From an uncultured Acidobacteriaceae bacterium (lineage in GTDB: Bacteria > Acidobacteriota > Terriglobia > Terriglobales > Acidobacteriaceae), in NCBI GenBank assembly GCA_903849645.1, contig CAINJJ010000030.1, positions 62,001 to 126,000 on the forward strand: a stretch of DNA of 64,000 bases, written 5' to 3'. Numbering within the stretch: position 1 is the first letter of the stretch; each line of letters begins with the position of its first letter. This document shows, piece by piece, positions 25,444 to 37,577 of the stretch. Under the pieces are notes generated by a model. That model was given only the letters and a program-made list of their open reading frames with translations. It did no database searches and had not been told where the DNA came from. A program made the translations under genes and the position numbers.

Positions 25444-26478
25444 CTAGACCTTCACTTCCAGGTCCTTGATGACGTCAAAGAACCGCTGATCGAGGCGGCG
25501 GTTGGTGGCGATGGCTTCCTTGATGGTGATGTCGGTGACGTCAAGGCCCTTGAGCACGGCGATGCGGCCCCACTTCTTGTCGTGGACCATGTCGATGGCG
25601 TGGAGGCCGTAGCGCTGGCCGAGCAGCCGGTCGTAGGCGGTGGGCACGCCGCCGCGCTGGGTGTGGCCCAGGTTGACAGAGCGGGTCTCAAAGCCGGTCT
25701 TCTTTTCGATCAGGTCGGCAAGCGCTTCGCCGATGCCCGAGAGGCGGGCGTGACCAAACGAGTCCACCTCGGCCGAGCCGATCACCTGGCCGACCTCGGG
25801 CAGGTGGCAGCCCTCGGCGACCACCACGATGCCGTAGTGCTTGCCGTGGTCGTAGTTGTACTTGAGCAGAGCCGACACGTGGTCGATGTCGATCTCCTGC
25901 TCGGGAACGAGCGTGACATCGGCGCCGCCGGCCACGCCGGAGGCATAGGCGATCCAGCCGGCGTCGCGGCCCATCACTTCAATCACGATGACGCGATTGT
26001 GCGAGTCCGCCGTGGTGCGGATGCGGTCGACCGCCTCGGTGGCGATGGAGACAGCCGTATCAAAGCCGAAGGTCTGGTCGGTGCCGTTGATGTCGTTGTC
26101 GATGGTCTTGGGCACGCCCACGCTGGGGACGCCGTTTTCGCTCAGGAAGAGCGTGACCGACTGGGTGTCGTCGCCGCCCAAGGCAATCAGGGCGTCGATC
26201 TTGTTGGCCTTCAGCACTTCCTGGACCTTGTCGATGCCGCCAGGAATCTTTTTCACGTTGGTGCGTGAAGAGTGGAGGATGGTGCCGCCCTTCAGCTGGA
26301 TGCCGTCGATGCTCTCCAGGGTGAGGGGAATCCAGTTGTTGTCGAGCACGCCGCGCCAGCCGTTGAGGAAGCCGATGAATTCATCGCCATAGGTGTTGAT
26401 GCCCTTCTTCACGGCCGCATAGATCACAGCATTCAAGCCGGGGCAGTCGCCGCCGCCGGTCAACAAAGCAACTCGCAT
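25444..26478 (-). CDS. 6-phosphofructokinase with pyrophosphate-type active site
   Basis: A 344-residue PfkA-family enzyme: MRVALLTGGGDCPGLNAVI at the start, GGDDT at 101-105, PKTIDND at 123-129, MGRDAGWIA, and LGHTQRGGVPTAYDR near the C-terminus. In ATP-dependent E. coli PfkA positions 104 and 124 are both Gly; Asp104 with Lys124 is the established signature of pyrophosphate-dependent enzymes. Both are seen here, in identical numbering. The reaction fructose-6-P + PPi to fructose-1,6-P2 + Pi would be reversible and spare ATP. The gene has its own terminator and no glycolytic neighbours. Family certain; phosphoryl donor inferred. Confidence 0.92.
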   Translation of the reverse strand: MRVALLTGGGDCPGLNAVIYAAVKKGINTYGDEFIGFLNGWRGVLDNNWIPLTLESIDGIQLKGGTILHSSRTNVKKIPGGIDKVQEVLKANKIDALIALGGDDTQSVTLFLSENGVPSVGVPKTIDNDINGTDQTFGFDTAVSIATEAVDRIRTTADSHNRVIVIEVMGRDAGWIAYASGVAGGADVTLVPEQEIDIDHVSALLKYNYDHGKHYGIVVVAEGCHLPEVGQVIGSAEVDSFGHARLSGIGEALADLIEKKTGFETRSVNLGHTQRGGVPTAYDRLLGQRYGLHAIDMVHDKKWGRIAVLKGLDVTDITIKEAIATNRRLDQRFFDVIKDLEVKV

Positions 26479-27287
26479 CGTAGAGTCTCCTGATCAGATT
26501 TGCGCGGCCGGTGAAGCCGAGCCGGGAACCAGTCCCTGAACCGTGCGCCGACAAAGGATAAAACGCCTGTCTCGACGCCTTACCCAGTGTACTCTGCCCC
26601 TGTAAAGGGAAATCGTGACCGCGCTCACGGTTGCCCTTGTCCCTCCCAATTTGAGTCGGCCGCGCAGGCCGTTGGACTATGATTCACAATTAGATATGCC
26701 CGGAACCGGAACATTGCTGCTGCTTGCCTTCGCCAGCCTGGTCGTGGTGGTCTTGCTGGTACTGCTGCAGCTCACCCGGCTCGGTTTCGTGGTGCGCTCC
26801 ACCATCCCGGACCGCCCGCGACGCCGTATGTTCATCGCCTCGGTCTCGTTTCTGTTTACCTTTGTCGGCGTGAGGATTCTGGTCCGCCTCATCGTGCACA
26901 ATGAAGGGCCGTTCCAGTGGGTAATGGTCCACGGACGCCACATCCATCACCTGGTCTGGGGCATTCTGATACTGCTGCTGGTGGGCTATGGATGGCTGCT
27001 GGACCTGGGCCGGTCGCACACGCCGCTCTCCATCTTTCTGAGCCGCCTGATGTCGGTCAGCTACGGCGTGGGCGCGGCGCTCACTCTGGACGAGTTCTCG
27101 CTCTGGCTCAACCTCGAGCCGGACGCATACTGGTCCGACGCCGGCCGCCTGAGCATCGACGCGGTGATTCTTTTTGGCAGCGTGCTCGCGGTGGGCGCAT
27201 GGGGTGCGCCCTTCTTCCGCGGCCTGCACCTGATGTGGGACAAGCGCGGTCTCTTCGGCCGCGAGCTGGGCCGGGGACTGACCTTTC

Positions 27288-29093
<1,806 letters not shown>

Positions 29094-29212
29094 AGGAATG
29101 TCAATCGGGCAGGAGCGCATGCCGCGCCGTTGCCAGTCGAGAGTGTATCAGCGCAATGCTGTGATCGTCCCATGCCCCGGTTCGCCGGAGCGCCCGTCTC
29201 CCGTGGTCCAGC

Positions 29213-29251
29213 GTTGCATACTTATTCATTTCTGTTGTATATTTATGCAAG
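29213..29251 (+). promoter_or_regulatory. tandem ARG boxes over the arg operon promoter
   Basis: Two 18-bp sites, 29213-29230 and 29234-29251, have cores TGCATACTTATTCA and TGTATATTTATGCA. Each core fits 12 of 14 positions of the E. coli ARG box core TGAATWWWWATTCA. They are 3 bp apart (21 bp centre to centre, two helical turns), the classic layout for the ArgR hexamer. A TATATT -10 (29238-29243) with TTGCAT 18 bp upstream lies inside the pair, so bound ArgR would block polymerase. Confidence 0.8.
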
Positions 29252-29280
29252 CGCGGCCGCCGTTCTGCGGGCCGCGCTTT
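29249..29280 (+). promoter_or_regulatory. leader hairpin before argR
   Basis: Perfect 10-bp stem AAGCGCGGCC/GGCCGCGCTT with an 11-nt loop, followed by TCAATTTG. It begins at the predicted transcription start and ends 22 bp before argR. It may act as a weak attenuator or stabilise the 5' end. The T-tract is too short for a strong intrinsic terminator. Confidence 0.5.
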
Positions 29281-29301
29281 CAATTTGTCTGGGAACGCTG
29301 G

Positions 29302-29763
29302 ATGAAGCTGCAACGGCACAATGCGATTCGCGAACTGGTCGCTCAATCCCTGGTCTCAAACCAGGATGAGCTGCGGCGCAAGCTCCACCGCCGCGGCTTT
29401 GAGGTCACGCAGGCCACGCTCTCGCGCGATATCCATGAGCTGCGCCTCTCCAAGGGACCGAGCGGCTATTCCCTGCCCAACGGAAACGGAAATGGCAGCA
29501 GCGTTGCGGTGGAAGACAACAGCCCGCCCTCCGTGGCGGAGATGATGGAAAGCTTTGGAATGCGTGTGCGCCAGGCCATGAATCAGGTGGTGGTGGGCAC
29601 CGTGATGGGAGGGGCTCAGCCCGTGGCCGCCGCGCTGGACCACGAGGGCTGGGAGGAAGTGGTGGGCACGGTGGCAGGCGATGACACGGTGCTGGTCATC
29701 TGCCCCGACATTCGCCGCGCAAGTGAAGTGGAATCCAGATTGAGGACGATGCTGGAGTCATGA
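29302..29763 (+). CDS. argR: arginine repressor
   Basis: A 153-residue ArgR. The winged helix is MKLQRHNAIRELVAQSLVSN then EVTQATLSRDIHELRL (recognition helix with the SR pair). After a Gly/Asn linker, the C-terminal oligomerisation and arginine-binding domain carries VVVGTVMGGAQPVAAALDHE, EVVGTVAGDDTVLVICPD; the GDD triad is the arginine-binding signature. The start at 29302 begins the DNA-binding domain. Hexameric ArgR with bound arginine would repress its own operon through the ARG boxes upstream. Its stop overlaps argC by ATGA. Confidence 0.94.
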   Translation: MKLQRHNAIRELVAQSLVSNQDELRRKLHRRGFEVTQATLSRDIHELRLSKGPSGYSLPNGNGNGSSVAVEDNSPPSVAEMMESFGMRVRQAMNQVVVGTVMGGAQPVAAALDHEGWEEVVGTVAGDDTVLVICPDIRRASEVESRLRTMLES

Positions 29764-30827
29764 CCGATAAAGTGCAAACAGCAGTCATGGGAGTCACAGG
29801 GTACGCGGGCGCGGAGTTGGCCCGGCTGCTGTTGCGGCATCCCCGCCTGAAGGGCGCGCCTCCGGTCTTTGCCGGGCGCGTGGATGAAAAAGACGCGGCG
29901 CGCGGAGGTGTGCCGCTGGCCGAGATTCACCCGCAACTGGCTGATAACGCCGGCAACGGCGATCTCCGGCTGGAGCCCTTCTCCTGGGAACTGCTGGAAG
30001 CGCGCGGCGTCCAGTTGCTGTTCCTGGCCACGCCGCACGAGCAGTCGCGTGAGTGGGCGCCGGAGGCCCTGGCCCGCGGCATCCGCGTCATCGACCTGAG
30101 CGGCGCATGGCGGCTGACGGACGAGGCCAATCGAGCTGTTTATGCCTTTGACGACGACGGCACGGAGCTGGCCGCGGCCACCCAGGCGCAGGCCGTCTAC
30201 GGCATGCCCGAGCTGCATCGCGCTCAGATTGCCTCAGCACGGCTGGTCGCCAACCCCGGCTGTTACGCCACCTCAATCATCCTCGCCTTGCGGCCGCTGG
30301 TTGCCGCGGGACTGCTCGACCTGGCCCACGGCATTGTGGCCGACGCCAAGAGCGGCGTGAGCGGAGCGGGCAAGGCGCCCACCGCCAAGACGCATTACAT
30401 GTACGCGGCCGACAACCTTTCGGCTTACGGCGCATTTACGCATCGCCACACCGGCGAATTGCTGGAGCAGGTTGGGCTGCGCAATAGCGAAATTGTGTTT
30501 ACTCCGCACCTACTGCCCATTCCGCGCGGCATTCTTTCCACAATCTACGTGCGCTTTCGCGCGCCCCAGTCCAGGGCCTCTGTTGCTCAGGTGTACCGGC
30601 AGTTCTTTGCGGGCAGCCCCATGGTGCGGCTCCATGACAAGGCGCTGCCGCAGATTCAGCACTCTGTGCGCACCTGTTACGCCGACATCGGCTTCCAGCT
30701 CGCGCCGGACGGGCAGCGCGCGGTCATCGTGAGCTGTCTTGATAACTTGTTAAAGGGCGCGTCCGGCCAGGCCGTGCAAAACCTGAACGTGATGCATGGC
30801 TGGCCTGAGGCCGAAGGCCTGGAATGA
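29760..30827 (+). CDS. argC: N-acetyl-gamma-glutamyl-phosphate reductase
   Basis: A 355-residue ArgC. The NADP-binding GVTGYAGAELARLLLRHP opens the protein; the active-site cysteine is Cys168 in LVANPGCYATSIILAL, and PKTAKTHYMYAADNL-type sequence (here APTAKTHYMYAADN) and FTPHLLPIPRGILSTIYV are family blocks. It reduces N-acetylglutamyl-5-phosphate to the semialdehyde, step three of arginine synthesis. It overlaps argR by 4 nt and precedes argB by 22 bp. Confidence 0.96.
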   Translation: MTDKVQTAVMGVTGYAGAELARLLLRHPRLKGAPPVFAGRVDEKDAARGGVPLAEIHPQLADNAGNGDLRLEPFSWELLEARGVQLLFLATPHEQSREWAPEALARGIRVIDLSGAWRLTDEANRAVYAFDDDGTELAAATQAQAVYGMPELHRAQIASARLVANPGCYATSIILALRPLVAAGLLDLAHGIVADAKSGVSGAGKAPTAKTHYMYAADNLSAYGAFTHRHTGELLEQVGLRNSEIVFTPHLLPIPRGILSTIYVRFRAPQSRASVAQVYRQFFAGSPMVRLHDKALPQIQHSVRTCYADIGFQLAPDGQRAVIVSCLDNLLKGASGQAVQNLNVMHGWPEAEGLE

Positions 30828-30849
30828 ATCCAGTCGCTGAGGGGATCGA

Positions 30850-31632
30850 ATGAAGTACGTCGTCAAATTGGGTGGAGCTGGGCTGGAGACTCCGTCGCTT
30901 CTCGATGGCTGCACGCGCGCCATCGCCGATCTTGTGCGCGATGGCAACCAGGTGGCTGTGGTCCACGGCGGCGGCGTCCAGTTGACCCGCATGCTCAAGG
31001 CCCTGGGCAAGCAAAGCGAATTTGTCAATGGCCTGCGGATCACCGATGCTGAAACCCGCGATGTGGCCCTCATGGTCCTCGCCGGCAAGGTGAACAAGGG
31101 CCTGGTGGCCGCGCTCGGCTCGCTTGGCGTGCCCGGCGTGGGCCTCTCCGGAGGCGACGGCCTGATCTTCCGCGCCCGCAAAAAGCGCACTGCGCCTGAC
31201 CTCGGCTTTGTGGGCGAGATCGCCTCCAGCGACCCGCGCTGGCTCGAGGCCATATGGCAGTTGGGCGGCGTGCCCGTGCTCTCGTCCATGGCCCTCGGCT
31301 TTGACGGTGAGTACTACAACATCAACGCCGACGAGATGGCCGCGGCCTGCGCAATCGCCTGCCGCGCCGACGCCCTCGTCTTCCTCACCGATGTGCCCGG
31401 CGTCAAGGGCGCCACCGGCGAAGTGCTCCGATGGCTCTCCATCGACCAGATTGCCGAGATGGCCAAGACCGCCGTGATCTCCGGCGGCATGTTGCCCAAG
31501 CTCAGCGCCTGCCGCGAGGCTCTGCTTAACGGCGTCAAGCGCGTTCGCATTCTTCCCGCGGAAGCTGCCGGTTCCCTTCCCGACCTGTGCAGCTCCCGCG
31601 TAGCCCACGGCACCGAAGTGATGGTGGCCTAG
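30850..31632 (+). CDS. argB: acetylglutamate kinase
   Basis: A 260-residue amino-acid kinase: MKYVVKLGGAGLETPSLL (phosphate-binding Gly-rich start), VVHGGGVQLTRML, FVNGLRITDAETRDVALMVLAGKVNK (acetylglutamate site), NINADEMAAACAIACRAD (ATP/substrate), and VFLTDVPGVKG. It phosphorylates N-acetylglutamate. It lacks the long N-terminal helix that arginine-feedback-regulated hexameric kinases carry, so control may rest mainly on ArgR and the upstream synthase. Spaced 38 bp before argD. Confidence 0.95.
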   Translation: MKYVVKLGGAGLETPSLLDGCTRAIADLVRDGNQVAVVHGGGVQLTRMLKALGKQSEFVNGLRITDAETRDVALMVLAGKVNKGLVAALGSLGVPGVGLSGGDGLIFRARKKRTAPDLGFVGEIASSDPRWLEAIWQLGGVPVLSSMALGFDGEYYNINADEMAAACAIACRADALVFLTDVPGVKGATGEVLRWLSIDQIAEMAKTAVISGGMLPKLSACREALLNGVKRVRILPAEAAGSLPDLCSSRVAHGTEVMVA

Positions 31633-31670
31633 CGGTCCGCACCAAACACGGACCAGGAGAAACCAAGGTG

Positions 31671-32924
31671 ATGAAACTCGATCAGATTCGCGCCGCAGAA
31701 GCCAAGCTGCTGCTGCCCACTTACGACCGCAACCCCATCCTCTTCGTGGCGGGTGAGGGTGTTCATATCAAAGACGAGAACGGCACGAAGTACCTCGACT
31801 TGTTGAGCGGCATCGGCGTCAACGCTCTCGGCTACAGCCATCCCGCGATTGAAGAAGCCATCGCACGCCAGAGCCGCGCGCTCATCCACACCTCCAACCT
31901 CTACTACCACGAGGGCCAGGCGGAGCTTGCCCTGCGCCTCACCGAGCGCACCGGCCTTGACCGCGTCTTCTTCTCCAACACCGGCACGGAAGCCTGGGAA
32001 GGCGCCATGAAGATGGCCCGCGCCCATGCGGGCCTGTTGCGCAGTGAAGGCAAGCAGATCGGCACCAAGTTCCTCGCCCTTGAGCAGAGCTTTCACGGCC
32101 GCACCTACGGCTCCATCTCCACTACCTACAAGGCCAAGTACCGCGAGCCCTTCGGCCCTGTCGTACCGGGCGTGGAGTTTGTGCGCTTCAACGACGTCGC
32201 CGACCTGCGCGCCAAGTTCTCCACCGAGGTCTGCGCCATTCTTGTTGAATCCATCCAGGGTGAGGGCGGCGTCCGTCCGCTGACGCAGGAGTTCTTCGCC
32301 GAAGCCCGCGCCCTTGCCAGCTCCACCGGCGCGCTGCTCATCGTGGACGAGATTCAGTCTGGCATGGGCCGCACCGGCAAGTGGTGCGCCTATCAGCACT
32401 ATGGAATTCAGCCCGACATCACGACCCTCGCCAAGCCCCTTGCCGGCGGCATCCCCATCGGCGCGGTGCTCTGCACGGAAGAGGTCTCGCGCGCCTTCCA
32501 CGCCGGCATGCATGGCACCACCTTCGGCGGCGGTCCGCTGGCCTGCGCCGTGGCCATCGCTGTCATTGACACCATCGAGAAAGAAGGCCTGCTGGCCAAC
32601 GCCGCTGAAGTAGGCGACTACTTTCAGCAGCAGTTGCGCGGCCTTGCGCAGCGCCACGAAGCCATTGTGGATGTGCGCGGCAAGGGGCTCATGGTCGCCG
32701 CCGAACTCGACTCCGCCGACCTTGCCAAGCTCACCGTGGCTGAGATGCTCAAGCGCCATATTCTCATCAACTGCACCAGCGACACGGTCCTGCGCTTCCT
32801 GCCGCCGTACATCCTGGAGCGCGCCCACGTGGACACCGCCATCGCGGCGCTGGACGAAATCTTTACCGAGCACCCGGCAGCCCATGCCGCAGCGTCACCC
32901 GCAGGAGAACAAACCCATGTCTAG
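31671..32924 (+). CDS. argD: acetylornithine aminotransferase
   Basis: A 417-residue class III PLP aminotransferase. Seen: FVAGEGVHIKDENGTKYLDL at the N-terminus, FFSNTGTEAWEGAMKMAR, SFHGRTYGSIS, LIVDEIQSGMGRTGKWCAY with the PLP-binding Asp, and PDITTLAKPLAGGIPIGAV with the Schiff-base Lys. It converts acetylglutamate semialdehyde to N-acetylornithine. The ATG at 31671 (MKLDQIRAAE) is used; a GTG one codon earlier is possible. The 3' end overlaps argF by 8 bp. Confidence 0.93.
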   Translation: MKLDQIRAAEAKLLLPTYDRNPILFVAGEGVHIKDENGTKYLDLLSGIGVNALGYSHPAIEEAIARQSRALIHTSNLYYHEGQAELALRLTERTGLDRVFFSNTGTEAWEGAMKMARAHAGLLRSEGKQIGTKFLALEQSFHGRTYGSISTTYKAKYREPFGPVVPGVEFVRFNDVADLRAKFSTEVCAILVESIQGEGGVRPLTQEFFAEARALASSTGALLIVDEIQSGMGRTGKWCAYQHYGIQPDITTLAKPLAGGIPIGAVLCTEEVSRAFHAGMHGTTFGGGPLACAVAIAVIDTIEKEGLLANAAEVGDYFQQQLRGLAQRHEAIVDVRGKGLMVAAELDSADLAKLTVAEMLKRHILINCTSDTVLRFLPPYILERAHVDTAIAALDEIFTEHPAAHAAASPAGEQTHV

Positions 32925-33945
32925 CAGAGCAACACTCGACCGCCCGGAGGCCGCCGTGCCCGTGCAAAAAGACCCCGACATTCTCGCCGCCGCAGCGCGA
33001 CTCGCCGGCGAAGACATGTGCTCCATCGCGGACCTCTCCAGCGCCGAGGTCCGCGCCATCCTCAAGCTCGCTCACGACGTCAAGCGCAATCCGCGGGAGT
33101 ATCGCCATGCTCTTGACGCCAAGCAGATGGTGCTGATGTTTGAGAAGGCCAGCCTGCGCACGCGGCTGAGCTTTGAGGCCGGCATCAACACGCTGGGCGG
33201 CAACGCCATCTTCTTTGACCAGACGAATTCGCCTTTGGGCGAGCGCGAGTCCATCGCCGATGTGGCGCGCAACGTGGAGCGCTGGGTTGATGTGATCGTG
33301 CTGCGCACCTATGCCCACGACACCATCACCGAGATGGCCGCCAACGCGCGCGTGCCGGTCATCAACGCGCTCTCTGACTTCGAGCATCCCTGCCAGGCGC
33401 TGGCCGATTTCATGACTCTCGAAGAACACATGGGCTCGGTCGCCGGAGCCAACTTCACCTACGTCGGCGACGGCAACAACGTCTGCCACTCGCTCATGCT
33501 GACCGGCGCGCAGCTCGGCGCCAACGTCACCGTGGCCACGCCGCGCGGCTACTCGCCGGACATCGAGATCGTGACCCTGGCCCGCGACATCGCGCAGGCC
33601 AACGGCTGCGAGCTGCGCCTGCTGCAGGACCCGCAGGCCGCCGTTGAAGGCGCCGACGCGGTATACACAGATGTGTGTGTGAGTATGGGCTTCGAACACG
33701 AGTCCACCAAGCGCGCGCCCATCTTCCGGCCCTTCCAGGTGAACGAGGCGCTTATGCAGAAAGCCTTGCCCAGCGCGGTCTTCATGCATTGCCTGCCCGC
33801 GCGCCGCAACGCCGAAGTCACCGACGCAGTGCTCGACGGTCCGCAGTCCATCGTCTTCGACCAGGCTGAGAACCGCATGCATGCGCAGAAGGCGTTGCTG
33901 CTGCTGCTGCTTGGCGGGTTGGCGAATACAGCAAGCTTTCAGTAG
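32917..33945 (+). CDS. argF: ornithine carbamoyltransferase
   Basis: A 342-residue carbamoyltransferase. Carbamoyl-phosphate site: MVLMFEKASLRTRLSFEAGI, where the usual STRTR is SLRTR. Also HPCQALADFMT, TDVCVSMGFE (the ornithine-binding SMG loop) and FMHCLPARRNAEVTDAV (HCLP). These support ornithine transcarbamylase. SLRTR and HCLPARR also occur among acetyl- or succinyl-ornithine enzymes, so substrate is probable but not certain. A roughly 35-residue N-terminal extension precedes the normal start of the fold (DMCSIADLSSAEV). The start overlaps argD and has GCAGGAG upstream. Confidence 0.88.
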   Translation: MSSRATLDRPEAAVPVQKDPDILAAAARLAGEDMCSIADLSSAEVRAILKLAHDVKRNPREYRHALDAKQMVLMFEKASLRTRLSFEAGINTLGGNAIFFDQTNSPLGERESIADVARNVERWVDVIVLRTYAHDTITEMAANARVPVINALSDFEHPCQALADFMTLEEHMGSVAGANFTYVGDGNNVCHSLMLTGAQLGANVTVATPRGYSPDIEIVTLARDIAQANGCELRLLQDPQAAVEGADAVYTDVCVSMGFEHESTKRAPIFRPFQVNEALMQKALPSAVFMHCLPARRNAEVTDAVLDGPQSIVFDQAENRMHAQKALLLLLLGGLANTASFQ

Positions 33946-33948
33946 CAG

Positions 33949-35392
<1,444 letters not shown>

Positions 35393-35412
35393 CGGAAGGT
35401 AAGCCAGAATCA

Positions 35413-36846
35413 ATGTCCAACGAACAACAATCCGTAAAGATGTGGTCCGGCCGCTTTCGCGAGCCGCTCGACAGGGAGTTTGAACAGTGGCAGCGTTCGA
35501 TCGTCTTTGACTGGCAGCTCCTCAATGAAGAGATAGCCGCCAGCAAGGCCCATGCCTCCGCCATTGCAGCCGCCGGCATCCTAACGGCTGATGAGCTGGC
35601 CGTGATTCGCGGCGCGCTCGACGCCATCGCCGCAGCGCACGCCTCCGCGGAAGGCAAAGCACAGGTGCGCGACCATGCATCGGCCGAGGACATCCATCAC
35701 TTTGTCGAGCTCTCGCTCGTTGAGCGCATTGGCTCGCTCGGCCTCAAGCTCCACACCGGGCGCAGCCGCAACGAGCAGATCGCCACAGACCTGCGCCTCT
35801 ATGTACGCCGCCAGATCGGCCTCACCATCAACTCTCTCGCCGCTTGGGCCCATGCCCTTGTTGGACAGGCGCGCGCCGCCGGCGAGGCCGTCATGCCCAG
35901 CTACACCCACCTGCAGCGGGCCGAGCCTGTGCTCGTCGCTCACTGGCTGCTGGCCTATGTCGAGATGATTCTGCGCGACGCCGCGCGCCTCCAGGACTGC
36001 GCCGCCCGCCTCAACCACTGCCCGCTGGGCTCAGGCGCTGTGGCCGGCGCCACGCTCGCCCTCGACCGCACCATTGCATCGCGCGAACTGGACTTCACCG
36101 CGCCCACGGCCAACTCGATGGACGCCACGAGCGATCGCGACTTTGTCCTGGAGTATCTCCAGGCGCTCACCTTCGTCGGCCTTCACCTGAGCCGGTTCGC
36201 CGAGGAGATTACCCTTTTCGCCACCGCGGAGTTCGGCTTCGTCACCCTGCCCGAGGCCTTCTCCACCGGCTCCAGCGCCATGCCGCAGAAGAAGAACCCC
36301 GACCTCACCGAGCTCATCCGCGCCAAGGTCGGCCGCATTCACGGAGCCGCCGAGGCGGTCACCCTGCAACTCAAAGGCCTCCCTTTGGCCTACAATAAGG
36401 ACATGCAGGAAACCCAGGAGCCGGCCTTCTCCGCCGGATTTGTGCCGCAGATGATCGGGCTGGTGGCGCGCTTCACCTCCGCGCTCCAGTTCAATCGCGA
36501 GCGCATGAGCGAGGCGGCCCAGTCGGGCTATCTGAACGCCATGGCCGCGGCCACATACCTTGTCCACAAGGGCGTGCCCTTCCGCACCGCTCATGAAAAG
36601 ATCGGCAACGCCGTCCGCTATGCCCTCGAGAAGGGCGTTGAGCTGAACAGCCTCACCCTCGACGAGTTGCGCTCCTTCGGCGATGAGTTTTCTGAGGACT
36701 TTTACGCCGCCGTCTCGCTCGCCGCGACCCTTGACTGCCACGACGTGATCGGAGGGACGGCGCGCACGCGTGTGCGCCAGGCCCTCGACGCGGCCACCGC
36801 GCGCATCGCCGCGCTCTCCCAGGAGGTGGCCCATGCTGGTGCGTAA
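35413..36846 (+). CDS. argH: argininosuccinate lyase
   Basis: A 477-residue fumarase/aspartase-superfamily enzyme: MWSGRFREPLDREFEQW start, LHTGRSRNEQIATDLRLYV, PSYTHLQRAEPVLVAHWLL, and the signature GSSAMPQKKNPDLTELIRAK containing the catalytic Ser loop. It splits argininosuccinate to arginine and fumarate, the last step. Placed 20 bp after argG; its final 14 bp overlap the acetyltransferase gene. Confidence 0.97.
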   Translation: MSNEQQSVKMWSGRFREPLDREFEQWQRSIVFDWQLLNEEIAASKAHASAIAAAGILTADELAVIRGALDAIAAAHASAEGKAQVRDHASAEDIHHFVELSLVERIGSLGLKLHTGRSRNEQIATDLRLYVRRQIGLTINSLAAWAHALVGQARAAGEAVMPSYTHLQRAEPVLVAHWLLAYVEMILRDAARLQDCAARLNHCPLGSGAVAGATLALDRTIASRELDFTAPTANSMDATSDRDFVLEYLQALTFVGLHLSRFAEEITLFATAEFGFVTLPEAFSTGSSAMPQKKNPDLTELIRAKVGRIHGAAEAVTLQLKGLPLAYNKDMQETQEPAFSAGFVPQMIGLVARFTSALQFNRERMSEAAQSGYLNAMAAATYLVHKGVPFRTAHEKIGNAVRYALEKGVELNSLTLDELRSFGDEFSEDFYAAVSLAATLDCHDVIGGTARTRVRQALDAATARIAALSQEVAHAGA

Positions 36847-37354
36847 GGCACGGCTCCAGGACGCCTCCAACGTCTACGACCTGGTCAACTCGCTCTCCAC
36901 GGACGGCACACTGCTCAAGCGCGCCTTCGCCGAGATCTGCGAAAACATCCGCGACTTCACCGTCGCCGAGTCCGATAGCGGCGTCTTTCTCGGCTGCGGC
37001 GCGCTGCACCTCTACGGGCCGCATCTCTCCGAGGTGCGCTCCATCGTGGTCTCGCCCGGCGCCAAGGGCCAGGGCGCGGGCGGGCGCATCCTCGGCGCGC
37101 TTATTGAGGAAGCGGAAGACCACGGCATCCAGTCCGTCTGCCTCTTCACACGGATCCCCGACTTCTTCTTCAAATACGGCTTCCGCACCGTTGAAGACAA
37201 GGCCGAGCTGCCCGACAAGATCTTCAAGGACTGCCAGAACTGCCCGCGCCTGCACCGCTGCGATGAAGTCGCGATGGTGCGCGGGCGCATCCCGCGCATG
37301 TCCATCCTGGGCCCGCGCCAGGAGGCGCAGCAACTGGTCCGCCTCTCCGGCTGA
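36833..37354 (+). CDS. single-domain N-acetylglutamate synthase (GNAT)
   Basis: A 173-residue GNAT protein, the same size as short N-acetylglutamate synthases such as mycobacterial ArgA. It starts MLVRKARLQDASNVYDLVN, has LSEVRSIVVSPGAKGQGAGG (acetyl-CoA loop) and FFFKYGFRTVEDKAELPDKI, and a Cys group CQNCPRLHRCDE near 134-145. Such enzymes make N-acetylglutamate from glutamate and acetyl-CoA, the first committed step, and can be inhibited by arginine. Being last in the arg operon and overlapping argH by 14 bp fits that role. No argJ is present, so a linear route with separate deacylation is likely. Confidence 0.85.
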   Translation: MLVRKARLQDASNVYDLVNSLSTDGTLLKRAFAEICENIRDFTVAESDSGVFLGCGALHLYGPHLSEVRSIVVSPGAKGQGAGGRILGALIEEAEDHGIQSVCLFTRIPDFFFKYGFRTVEDKAELPDKIFKDCQNCPRLHRCDEVAMVRGRIPRMSILGPRQEAQQLVRLSG

Positions 37355-37520
37355 CAACACCCTCGATCCGCTGCTTGTTCATTGGATCACAGCTTCGACC
37401 TGCGCTTCTCAGCCTCACGCGTTCGCCCTGGTGCCTTTGCGCTTCGCGTCACTCCCTCTGAGCAGCTTGTGACGGGGCTTGAATCCGCAAGAGCGCACCT
37501 ATGCTGGGCGCGCCAATGCA

Positions 37521-37550
37521 GAAAAAGCCGCCCTGGGGGCGGCTTTTTCT
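37521..37550. terminator. bidirectional rho-independent terminator
   Basis: AAAAAGCCGCC-CTGGG-GGCGGCTTTTT: a strong GC stem with A and T tracts on both sides. It ends the arg operon (plus) and the penicillin-binding protein gene (minus). Confidence 0.92.
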
Positions 37551-37577
37551 CTGAGATCGAAAGGACGTGAGCGGAAT

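Noticed and set aside
32917-33945. Calling argF an acetylornithine carbamoyltransferase
   Set aside because: SLRTR alone is not decisive; the DxxxSMG ornithine loop and the typical C-terminal FDQAENRMHAQKA favour ornithine carbamoyltransferase.
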